Source: Bacteroidales bacterium (lineage in GTDB: Bacteria > Bacteroidota > Bacteroidia > Bacteroidales > UBA932). Taken from it: a stretch of 19,507 nucleotides of DNA. Under the pieces are notes generated by a model. It was not told where the DNA came from. It did not search any database and saw only the letters and a program-made list of their open reading frames with translations. How positions within the stretch are numbered: position 1 is the first letter of the stretch; each line of letters opens with the position of its first letter. Where the stretch lies: assembly GCA_017527625.1 (NCBI GenBank), contig JAFXPV010000084.1, forward strand, positions 1 through 19,507, in the 5' to 3' direction. Both the position numbers and the translations under genes were made by a program. This document shows, piece by piece, positions 7,391 to 13,787 of the stretch.

Positions 7391-8314
7391 ATGATGACGC
7401 AATATTCTTACGGCGCCGACCGTTCCGGCTATTTTCACTTGTGCTCTGATGGCGCCCTGTCGCCGCACTTCCTTATCTGCGAAGATGATTTCAGATACGC
7501 GTTCAACCTGGTTGGCGTATGCGCGGCAAATTGCGCGGCGACAATCCTTTCTTTCTCTCTAGAAGATACGCATCTGCACATATTGGCATATGGGAGCAAG
7601 GATAGCTGCATCCTATTCAAGTCAATGTATGAAGGCAGTTGGGCTCATCATATCGCGGGAACACGTGGCTCGAGGAAGGGGGCAGTGATAGACTTGGACA
7701 TAATCCCGGTAGATAGTCAGGAATACCTGATGAGTGTAGGCACATACACAATTGTCCAGCCGACGAAGGATGGCAAGCAAGTGATGCCATATGACTATCG
7801 ATGGGGAACAGGTTCTATGTACTTTCGAAGGTCAGGTTATATCTCTTTATGGACTATTGACGATAAGGGAGAAAAACGTGATACGATCAGGGCTGGAGAA
7901 ATTCCAAATAAACGACTCTGCAGTATTCTTGGATCCCGGCGGCCTGTTCCCAAAGATTGGGTTATTTGCAACGATATCCTCCTCCCAGACAACTACGTAG
8001 ATGTCGCACACTATGAAAGCATCTATTCGACAGCTAACTGTTTCAGGGTCTTTCTGGCCAGCAACCGGAACAGAGATCAGGAGATTCTGAAACGTATAGC
8101 AACTGTCCGGGGCGTGGCTATCGAAGATTCAGAAGCAAGAAAACTCTGCCACGAGATTTCGGAACAGCATTTCGGAACCAAAAACGTACACATTCTTAAT
8201 TCCAGCCAAAGAATTCAACTCGCTCAGGAACTGCGCAGAAAATGGCATATCAATGCGAGACAGATCGCCTCACTCGTGCAACTCAAGTATACCGAAGTCT
8301 GCAAATATATCTGA
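7391..8314 (+). CDS. REP-associated tyrosine transposase (RAYT), Y1 HUH superfamily, with C-terminal extension
   Basis: A 307-residue protein. Residues ~14-145 form the IS200-like Y1 transposase domain: FHLCSDGALSPHFLICEDDFRYAF (15-38), then the metal-binding HUH pair H61 and H63 in LEDTHLHILAYG, the SMYEGSWAHHIAGTRGS segment (78-94), and the likely nucleophile Tyr119 in SVGTYTIVQPTKDG, followed by MPYDYRWGTGSMYF, which corresponds to the family YxWSSYxxY region. Such enzymes cut single-stranded DNA at palindromic repeats via a covalent 5'-phosphotyrosine. Residues ~150-307 are an extension absent from short RAYTs; its end, LRRKWHINARQIASLVQLKYTEVCKYI, resembles a helix-turn-helix. The gene is flanked by the repeats it probably acts on, and its stop abuts copy 3. 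The frame is intact and the active-site residues are present. It is less likely to be an ordinary IS200/IS605 TnpA, which is shorter and lacks this tail. Confidence 0.85.
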   Translation: MMTQYSYGADRSGYFHLCSDGALSPHFLICEDDFRYAFNLVGVCAANCAATILSFSLEDTHLHILAYGSKDSCILFKSMYEGSWAHHIAGTRGSRKGAVIDLDIIPVDSQEYLMSVGTYTIVQPTKDGKQVMPYDYRWGTGSMYFRRSGYISLWTIDDKGEKRDTIRAGEIPNKRLCSILGSRRPVPKDWVICNDILLPDNYVDVAHYESIYSTANCFRVFLASNRNRDQEILKRIATVRGVAIEDSEARKLCHEISEQHFGTKNVHILNSSQRIQLAQELRRKWHINARQIASLVQLKYTEVCKYI

Positions 8315-8450
8315 TGTGCGCCGGGCAGGTGCCCTGTGGAGCTCACAGACGCGATTGATGGCGCACACCACCCCCTCGGAAGGGTGGTGTGCGCTCGTTA
8401 TATGCCCTGGAGTAGGCTCCGGAGGGGGGCCTGCGCGCACACTTTGGCGG
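8314..8450 (+). repeat. RAYT-associated structured repeat, copy 3
   Basis: Starts at the last base of the RAYT stop codon and ends ...GCGCACACTTTGGCGG. It carries the invariant 13-bp hairpin (8361-8373 / 8382-8394, loop CCTCGGAA). Hairpin I has one mismatch (GCTCACA in place of GCGCACA), and its mini-hairpin reads GGGC-AGGT-GCCC where copy 2 has GGGC-GGAC-GCCC. The 3' border with TTTGGCGG is shared with solo copy 1 but not with copy 2. Its terminal TTTG (8443-8446) fits as the -33 box of the downstream MFS gene. Confidence 0.92.
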
Positions 8451-8474
8451 AAAGCAAAATATAGCTTAAATTTG
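8443..8474 (+). promoter_or_regulatory. promoter of the MFS transporter gene
   Basis: TTTG at 8443-8446, a 20-base spacer, and a perfect -7 box TAAATTTG at 8467-8474 match the Bacteroidetes housekeeping promoter. The start site would be near 8481, giving a leader of about 34 nt to the ATG at 8515. The -33 box belongs to the repeat, so the repeat and the promoter are physically fused. Confidence 0.6.
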
Positions 8475-8514
8475 GTGTCTGATTTTCCGCACAGAACTAA
8501 TCAATCTCACAATA

Positions 8515-9909
8515 ATGGCAGAAAAAGTACAAAAACTACTTAACGATTACCCCGCAGCGAGATGGGCGGCGCTGATACTCATCGCGCTGATGATGTTCTT
8601 CGCCTATATGTTCGTAGACGTGATGTCTCCGCTCAAGTCTCTTATCGAAAGCTCACACGGCTGGGACAGCGGGGTGTTCGGCACCTACGCATCCGCTGAG
8701 TACATCCTCAACGTATTCGGCTTCCTTATCATCGCAGGTATCATCCTCGACAAGATGGGCACCCGCTTCACCGGCGTTCTCTCCGCTTCCATAATGGTAG
8801 TCGGAGCGCTCATCAAGTTCATCGGCATCAGCGACTGGTTCCAGACGACCGGCTTCTGCAACTGGCTCAACAGCTGGTGGGTGACTATGCCCGGCAGCGC
8901 CAAGATGGCAGCGCTCGGATTTATGATTTTCGGCTGCGGCTGCGAAATGGCCGGAACTACCGTTTCCAAGGCTATCGCTAAATGGTTCAAAGGCAAGGAA
9001 ATGGCCCTGGCTATGGGACTCGAGATGGCTATCGCACGACTCGGAGTGTTCGCAGTGATGTGGATCTCCCCCATCATCGCCGACCGCTTCGGCAATGCCA
9101 ACGGCATAGTGAATGCCGGCGACAGCGCTGTCGCATCTCTCGGCTTCTGCGCAGCCCTGCTCCTCATCGGACTCATCAACTTCATCATATTCACCTTTAT
9201 GGACCGCAAGCTGGACAATCAGCTCGTGGCAGCCGGCCTGGCGACCGAAGAGAAATCTCCTGAAGATGAATTCCACGTGTCAGACCTCGGACAGATCTTC
9301 TCAAGCAAGATGTTCTGGCTGGTGGCTCTGCTCTGCGTGCTCTATTACTCAGCTATCTTCCCGTTCCAGAGATATGCCCCGAACTTCCTCGAAGTGACTC
9401 TCGGCATCGACGCGACTGCGGCTTCCCGCCTGTTCAGCTGCTTCCCGATCCTGGCTATGTGCCTCACTCCCCTGCTGGGCATCTTCCTGGACACCAAGGG
9501 CAAGGGAGCCTCAATGCTTATGATCGGCGCCATCATTATGATTGTCTGCCACCTGAGTTTCGCGTTCCTGCTTCCGGCATTCCCTTACAAATGGCTCGCT
9601 CTCACACTGATTGTCATCCTCGGAGTCAGCTTCTCGCTCGTGCCCGCAGCCCTGTGGCCCAGCGTACCGAAGATTATCGACGAGAAAGTGCTCGGCAGCG
9701 CCTACTGCCTCATCTTCTGGGTGCAGAACATCGGTCTTTGCCTCGTGCCGCTGCTCATCGGCAAGCTCGTTGAGTCTACCGGAGGCTATCTGGTGCCTAT
9801 GATCGTGTTCTCAAGCTTCGGAGTTCTGGCCTTCATCTTCAGTATGCTGCTGAAAGTCGAAGACCGCAAGAAGGGCTACGGACTTGAAAAGCCGAACATC
9901 CAGAAATAG
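8515..9909 (+). CDS. major facilitator superfamily transporter
   Basis: A 464-residue integral membrane protein with about 12 hydrophobic segments (first at ~17-37, then ~60-78, 86-106, 130-150, with a second half from ~267 to ~446) and a central hydrophilic loop at ~230-260. An MFS motif-A-like sequence AGIILDKMGTRFTG (74-87) follows the second helix, and a related FLDTKGKGAS occurs in the second half (324-333), as expected from the duplicated fold. It appears to be a secondary carrier of small organic solutes; the substrate is not readable. Proximity to the GH3 lipoprotein suggests sugar or glycoside-derived uptake (inference). It has its own promoter, partly in repeat copy 3, and ends in a clear terminator. 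Confidence 0.88.
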   Translation: MAEKVQKLLNDYPAARWAALILIALMMFFAYMFVDVMSPLKSLIESSHGWDSGVFGTYASAEYILNVFGFLIIAGIILDKMGTRFTGVLSASIMVVGALIKFIGISDWFQTTGFCNWLNSWWVTMPGSAKMAALGFMIFGCGCEMAGTTVSKAIAKWFKGKEMALAMGLEMAIARLGVFAVMWISPIIADRFGNANGIVNAGDSAVASLGFCAALLLIGLINFIIFTFMDRKLDNQLVAAGLATEEKSPEDEFHVSDLGQIFSSKMFWLVALLCVLYYSAIFPFQRYAPNFLEVTLGIDATAASRLFSCFPILAMCLTPLLGIFLDTKGKGASMLMIGAIIMIVCHLSFAFLLPAFPYKWLALTLIVILGVSFSLVPAALWPSVPKIIDEKVLGSAYCLIFWVQNIGLCLVPLLIGKLVESTGGYLVPMIVFSSFGVLAFIFSMLLKVEDRKKGYGLEKPNIQK

Positions 9910-9927
9910 ACCTCGACGTAAGGCAAT

Positions 9928-9959
9928 AAAAAACCTCCGGAAAAAACGGAGGTTTTTTT
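9928..9959. terminator. bidirectional rho-independent terminator
   Basis: Six A, CCTCCG, loop GAAAAAA, CGGAGG, seven T: a GC stem extended by A/T pairing and able to work on both strands. It lies between the convergent MFS gene (stop 9909) and ssb (stop 9980), so it probably ends both transcripts. Confidence 0.9.
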
Positions 9960-9979
9960 GTGTCCTGCCGGCAAGCACG

Positions 9980-10504
9980 CTAGAACGGAAGGTCGTCGCT
10001 GTCGTCGCCTTCCAGGCTGTCGAGCGTGACGGGCTGCTGAGGCTGGGGCTTGGGATAAGCCGGAGCGGCAGCACGGGGAGCGGGAGCCGGCGCCTGGGCG
10101 GGAGCGGGAGCCGGCGCCTGGGCGGGAGCGCCCGGGTCGGTGTAAGCTCCACCGGTGGGAATCGGCGCGTCACCCTTGCGGCCGAGGAGCTGGATGCTGT
10201 CGGCAAGGATTTCGGTGATGTAGCGTTTCTGACCGTTCTGGTCGTCCCAGCTGCGGGAACGGATACGACCCTCTACGAAAATCTGGCTGCCCTTGCGGAT
10301 GAAATTCTCCGCCAGGTCGGCGAGCTGTCTCCACGCCACGATATTGTGCCATTCGGTTATTTCTTTTGCTTCGCCGCTTCCGCGTTCTCTGTATCTTTCA
10401 GTAGTAGCGAGGGTAAAACTGGCCACAGAAGCACCTCCCTCCAGATGTCTCACATCGGGATCCCTCCCAACATTGCCGATCAAAAATACTTTGTTGAGTG
10501 CCAT
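9980..10504 (-). CDS. ssb: single-stranded DNA-binding protein
   Basis: A 174-residue SSB. The N-terminal OB fold (residues 1-108) starts MALNKVFLIGNVGRDPDVRH and includes WHNIVAWRQLADLAENFIRKG and VEGRIRSRSW. An Ala/Pro/Gln-rich linker (~124-160) follows, and the protein ends in the acidic tip DDSDDLPF, the docking site for RecJ, RecQ, PriA and other partners. The tip is intact. The linker DNA contains a 24-bp tandem duplication. The gene is the last of the minus-strand block lysS-methyltransferase-aroE-ssb, 94 bp after aroE, and ends at the bidirectional terminator. recJ, whose product binds the SSB tip in other bacteria, lies in the divergent operon nearby. Confidence 0.97.
   Translation of the reverse strand: MALNKVFLIGNVGRDPDVRHLEGGASVASFTLATTERYRERGSGEAKEITEWHNIVAWRQLADLAENFIRKGSQIFVEGRIRSRSWDDQNGQKRYITEILADSIQLLGRKGDAPIPTGGAYTDPGAPAQAPAPAPAQAPAPAPRAAAPAYPKPQPQQPVTLDSLEGDDSDDLPF
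10078..10130 (-). repeat. 24-bp tandem repeat in the ssb linker
   Basis: Two exact 24-bp units (10078-10101 and 10102-10125) plus 5 bases of a third. The unit encodes eight residues of the Ala-Pro-Gln linker, so slippage would change linker length in steps of eight without a frameshift. Confidence 0.85.
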
Positions 10505-10598
10505 TGGTAATCGTGTATTAATTTTTTCTAAAGGTAAGGCGAAGCGGCCAAAGTAGCAACTTTTTTTTTGAACAGCCGACCGTGAAAAACGGGAGTGG

Positions 10599-11315
10599 CT
10601 AGCGCAGCATCAGACGAAAACTTTCGTCGCCCTGGGCTGCGAGCCATACTTCGCCGGGGATGTACTCATAGCCGTGTCCGGCAGAGTACTGGGGCGAGCG
10701 GTAGTTGGCCTCGAAAAGGGTCTTGCCGGCGAGGGATGCGTCGTTGAGCTGCGGCAGGGTGACGGGGATGCAGTAGATTATGAAGCTGACTGACGGCAGC
10801 ACCGCCGGAATCATCGCAAGCCCGGCCGCCAGCAGGAGGGCTGAACCACCGCGGCCGATATTCGCGGCCACGAAGCTGACGGCACGCTGCTCGTCGCGAT
10901 TGGCGACGAAGACGTTGTGACCGGCATCAGCAGCGGCGAGGGCGGCAGCTTTAGCAGCGCCTCCGCAGCCGACGACCAGCACGTCGCCCTTGAAGTCCCG
11001 CTCCTCTATCACACGGCGCACGCCGAGATAATCAGTATTGTAAGCATACACCTTCCCTCCTTCTTTCTTGAGAAGGTTCGACGCGCCGCAGGCCTTGACC
11101 ACGTCATTGACGATGTCAGCCCTGGCAGCCGCGAGTTCCTTGAAAGGAGTCGTCACATTGACCGCATCATAACCATCGACGAAGCGGGCATATGCCTTGT
11201 CGAAGTCAGGCTCTTCGATTAGTTCGTAGCTGTGCTCCCTGCCGGGATACGCTGCAGCGAAGAGCGCAGGGCTCTGGCTGTGGTTGATGGGATGACCTAT
11301 GAGACCGAATTTCAT
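10599..11315 (-). CDS. aroE: shikimate dehydrogenase
   Basis: A 238-residue enzyme reducing 3-dehydroshikimate to shikimate with NADPH, in the aromatic amino acid pathway. The start is the ATG at 11315, overlapping the stop of the upstream methyltransferase as TAATG; a longer open frame to 11567 would overlap that gene and lacks homology. Substrate-binding SxS is at 13-15 (GHPINHSQSPALF), NVTTPFK at 53-59 with catalytic Lys59, NTD at 93-95 with Asp95, and the NADP motif VGCGGAAKAA at 115-124 with NR at 139-140. It is shorter than E. coli AroE (272), mainly through a reduced nucleotide domain around 140-195, and ends GYEYIPGEVWLAAQGDESF, as in other Bacteroidetes forms. Probably active. Confidence 0.92.
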   Translation of the reverse strand: MKFGLIGHPINHSQSPALFAAAYPGREHSYELIEEPDFDKAYARFVDGYDAVNVTTPFKELAAARADIVNDVVKACGASNLLKKEGGKVYAYNTDYLGVRRVIEERDFKGDVLVVGCGGAAKAAALAAADAGHNVFVANRDEQRAVSFVAANIGRGGSALLLAAGLAMIPAVLPSVSFIIYCIPVTLPQLNDASLAGKTLFEANYRSPQYSAGHGYEYIPGEVWLAAQGDESFRLMLR

Positions 11316-12109
11316 TACAGTGCTTGTTTTTGACGGACAGCCTCGTAGCTGAGTATCGCCACCGACGTGGATACGTTCAGCGAATCGAGCTTTCCGAGCA
11401 TCGGTATTATTATCTTGCGGTCGGAGCGCTCCCGCCAGAACTCTGTAAGGCCGGTGGACTCCGTGCCGAACACGACTGCGGTAGGCCGTCTGAAATCTAT
11501 GTCGTAGTACGGCGACGAATCCTGAAGCTGGGCGGTGAGGATCTGGAAGCCGAGGGCGTGGAGCCAATCATAAGCCTGTTGCGAAGTGCACGCGGCCACT
11601 GGCACGGTGAATATCCCCCCTATCGACGCCCTTATGAGATTAGGGTTATACAGGTCAGTCAGAGGGTCGCAAACTATCACCGCAGCCGCGCCCGAGGCAT
11701 CGGCCGTACGGAGCACCGCGCCAAGGTTGCCGGGCTTCTCTACTGACTCGAGCACTATCACGAACGGAGAGGAGTTTGACAGACGGATGTCCCTCAGGCC
11801 GCGCTCCTTCGCCTTGAAGACGGCAACAAGACCTTCTGTGGTGCCGCGGTAGGCAATCTTGGAATAGACGTTTTCGGATATGGAGACGAACTCGACACGG
11901 GAAGCGGCGAACAGCCCCTCCACCCCTCCGGCAGAGATGATCTGCGGACAGTAAAACACCGTGCGCGGAGTGAACCCGCCTGCAAGACAGGCAGCGGCCT
12001 CGCGGCGTCCTTCCACCGTAAAGAGCCCCTTCTCGCGTCTGTAGCGGGATTTCTCGCCAAGCATCACGAGCTCTTTGATGCGGGGATTGGATGTGGAAGT
12101 GATATCCAT
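11315..12109 (-). CDS. TrmH/SpoU-family RNA 2'-O-methyltransferase
   Basis: A 264-residue SPOUT-class methyltransferase. The N-terminal substrate-binding domain (1-~105) includes the common start ITSTSNPRIKEL and the FTVEGRREA segment. The C-terminal knotted domain shows the three SpoU motifs: VLESVEKPGNLGAVLRTADASG (119-140), VVFGTESTGL (212-221) and IPMLGKLDSLNVSTSVAILSYEA (235-257). The enzyme transfers methyl from S-adenosylmethionine to a ribose 2'-OH in tRNA or rRNA; RlmB-like and TrmH-like members cannot be separated from sequence alone, so no symbol is given. It starts 19 bp after lysS and shares one base with the aroE start (TAATG), indicating translational coupling. Confidence 0.93.
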   Translation of the reverse strand: MDITSTSNPRIKELVMLGEKSRYRREKGLFTVEGRREAAACLAGGFTPRTVFYCPQIISAGGVEGLFAASRVEFVSISENVYSKIAYRGTTEGLVAVFKAKERGLRDIRLSNSSPFVIVLESVEKPGNLGAVLRTADASGAAAVIVCDPLTDLYNPNLIRASIGGIFTVPVAACTSQQAYDWLHALGFQILTAQLQDSSPYYDIDFRRPTAVVFGTESTGLTEFWRERSDRKIIIPMLGKLDSLNVSTSVAILSYEAVRQKQAL

Positions 12110-12128
12110 TGTCAGGATGGATCCGGAC

Positions 12129-13685
12129 CTACGCTTTCTGCGCCGAATCCTCTTCGCTCTGCTGGCTCTGGGTCTTCTCAGGCCTCATCTGGGGGAAGAA
12201 CAGAACGTCCTGGATGGTCTGCGAATTGGTCATAAACATAGTGAGGCGGTCGATACCCATACCCAGTCCGGAAGTCGGAGGCATACCGTATTCGAGGGCG
12301 CGTACGAAATCCATATCGATGTACATAGCCTCGTCGTCGCCTTTGGCCTTGAGACGGGCCTGGGCCTCGAAACGCTCGAACTGGTCGATGGGGTCGTTGA
12401 GTTCGCTGTATGCATTGGCCAGCTCCTTGCCGTTCACGAAGAGCTCGAAACGCTCGGTGAGGGCAGGATTCTCGCGGTGACGCTTGGTCAGCGGAGACAT
12501 CTCCACCGGATAGTCGGTGATGAAAGTAGGCTGTATGAGGTTCTTTTCGCAATATTCACCGAAGAGAGCGTCGACCAGCTTGCCGTAGCCGAAGGTCTCG
12601 TCGATGGGCACTTTCTTGTCCTTGCACACCTGGCGGAGCTCATCCTCGCTCATTCCCGCGATATCTACGCCGGCGTATTCCTTGATGGCCTCGAGCATAG
12701 GCAGACGGCGGTACGGAGCCTTGAACTCGATCTCGTTGCCCCAGACGTCGAAGCGGGTGCAGCCGTTGGTAGCCACTGCAATCTTCTCAAGCATAGTCTC
12801 GACGAAGCGCATCATCCACTTGTAGTCCTTGTAGGCGACGTAAATCTCCATACAGGTGAACTCAGGGTTGTGGGTGCGGTCCATTCCTTCGTTGCGGAAA
12901 TCTTTCGCGAACTCGTAGACGCCGCTGAAGCCTCCGACGATAAGCCTCTTGAGGTAAAGCTCATTGGCGATCCTCAGGTAGAGCGGTATGTCGAGGGTGT
13001 TGTGGTGGGTGATGAAGGGTCTCGCGGTGGCGCCTCCGGGAATCGGCTGAAGGATCGGGGTCTCGACCTCGAGGCAGCCGTTCTCGTTGAAATACTCGCG
13101 CATCGTAGCGATTATCTTGGCCCTTTTCACGAAGGTTTCCTTCACCTGGGGATTGACGATGAGGTCTACATAACGCATACGGTAGCGCTGCTCGGGATCG
13201 GTGAAACCGTCGTGCACTGTTCCGTCGGCGTCGGTCTTAACTATCGGAAGCACGCGCAGGCTCTTGCTCAGGACGGTGAGAGTCTTTGCGTGGATTGAAA
13301 GCTGGCCGGTCTGCGTGATGAAGGCATAGCCGGTGATACCGCTTACGTCGCCGATATCGAGCAGTTTCTTGAAAACTGTATTGTACAGGGTCTTGTCCTC
13401 GCCGGGGCAGATCTCGTCCCTCTTGACGTAGACCTGGATGCGGCCTTCGGCGTCCTGCAGCTCGATGAACGAAGCAGCGCCCATTATGCGGCGGCTCATA
13501 ATGCGTCCGGCGATAACCACGTCGTTGAAATTGCCTTTGTCTGCGTCATAGCCGGCCTTGATGGCTGCGCTGGATGTATTGACCGGATACTCCGCGGCAG
13601 GATAGGGTTCAATGCCAAGTTCCCTGAGTTTCAGGAGGGAATCACGCCTGTTCTGTTCCTGCTCGTTGAGTGTGATATTTTCCAT
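12129..13685 (-). CDS. lysS: lysyl-tRNA synthetase, class II
   Basis: A 518-residue enzyme charging tRNA-Lys. The N-terminal OB-fold anticodon domain (about 55-160) includes [23 protein letters not shown]. Class II motif 1 region RYVDLIVN is at 171-178, motif 2 [14 protein letters not shown] at 263-276, and motif 3 with GMGIDRLTM at 475-483. The C-terminal tail after 503 is short and Gln/Glu/Ser rich. It is the first gene of the minus-strand block, with a promoter in the 102-bp space shared with recJ. Length fits bacterial LysS and all motifs are intact. Confidence 0.97.
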   Translation of the reverse strand: MENITLNEQEQNRRDSLLKLRELGIEPYPAAEYPVNTSSAAIKAGYDADKGNFNDVVIAGRIMSRRIMGAASFIELQDAEGRIQVYVKRDEICPGEDKTLYNTVFKKLLDIGDVSGITGYAFITQTGQLSIHAKTLTVLSKSLRVLPIVKTDADGTVHDGFTDPEQRYRMRYVDLIVNPQVKETFVKRAKIIATMREYFNENGCLEVETPILQPIPGGATARPFITHHNTLDIPLYLRIANELYLKRLIVGGFSGVYEFAKDFRNEGMDRTHNPEFTCMEIYVAYKDYKWMMRFVETMLEKIAVATNGCTRFDVWGNEIEFKAPYRRLPMLEAIKEYAGVDIAGMSEDELRQVCKDKKVPIDETFGYGKLVDALFGEYCEKNLIQPTFITDYPVEMSPLTKRHRENPALTERFELFVNGKELANAYSELNDPIDQFERFEAQARLKAKGDDEAMYIDMDFVRALEYGMPPTSGLGMGIDRLTMFMTNSQTIQDVLFFPQMRPEKTQSQQSEEDSAQKA

Positions 13686-13721
13686 AATCGGTATGTTTTT
13701 TAGCTATTTATCTGATTTGGG

Positions 13722-13729
13722 CAAAAATA
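13722..13729 (-). promoter_or_regulatory. -7 box of the lysS promoter
   Basis: Read on the minus strand this is TATTTTTG, a perfect TAnnTTTG match, ending 36 bases before the lysS ATG. No clear TTTG is seen 19-20 bases upstream; an AT-rich run occupies that place. Confidence 0.4.
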
Positions 13730-13756
13730 GTCCTTTTTTTTGAAATAAATAATGGA

Positions 13757-13764
13757 TATATTTG
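13757..13764 (+). promoter_or_regulatory. -7 box of the recJ-purA-dxs promoter
   Basis: TATATTTG is a perfect -7 match, 23 bases before the ATG at 13788. A TTTG at 13739-13742 lies upstream, but with a 14-base spacer, shorter than usual. The box lies downstream of the other in-frame ATG (13752), which argues that 13788 is the true start of recJ. Confidence 0.45.
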
Positions 13765-13787
13765 CAAACTGTGACAGAAAGTGCAGT

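Larger units (their letters stand above)
7148..8450 (+). mobile_element. REPtron-like unit: repeat - RAYT transposase - repeat
   Basis: Two directly oriented copies of a ~135-bp palindromic repeat flank a single gene for a Y1-type HUH transposase of the REP-associated class. There is no TnpB, no second transposase gene and no visible target-site duplication. This is the arrangement expected of a RAYT with its cognate repeats, in which the transposase is thought to be domesticated and to mobilise the repeats rather than itself. Recombination between the direct repeats would leave one solo copy, like the one at 1274-1410. The gene is less GC-rich than its neighbours by eye, consistent with separate ancestry. 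Confidence 0.8.

Noticed and set aside
1274..8450. Three repeats as a CRISPR array
   Set aside because: Copies are ~135 bp, in mixed orientation and kilobases apart, with no regular spacers or cas genes.
7148..8450. Classical insertion sequence with DDE transposase and terminal inverted repeats
   Set aside because: The gene has HUH/Y1 residues, not DDE; the flanking repeats are direct and a third copy stands alone; no target duplication is visible.
11316..11567. Longer aroE start at 11567
   Set aside because: The extra part overlaps the methyltransferase gene; the ATG at 11315 begins exactly at AroE homology and forms a TAATG junction.
12075..13298. 407-residue plus-strand ORF
   Set aside because: Antisense shadow of lysS and the methyltransferase start; no recognisable motifs.
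13752..13787. Upstream recJ start at 13752
   Set aside because: A perfect -7 promoter box lies at 13757-13764, downstream of that ATG, and the extra 12 residues show no family similarity.
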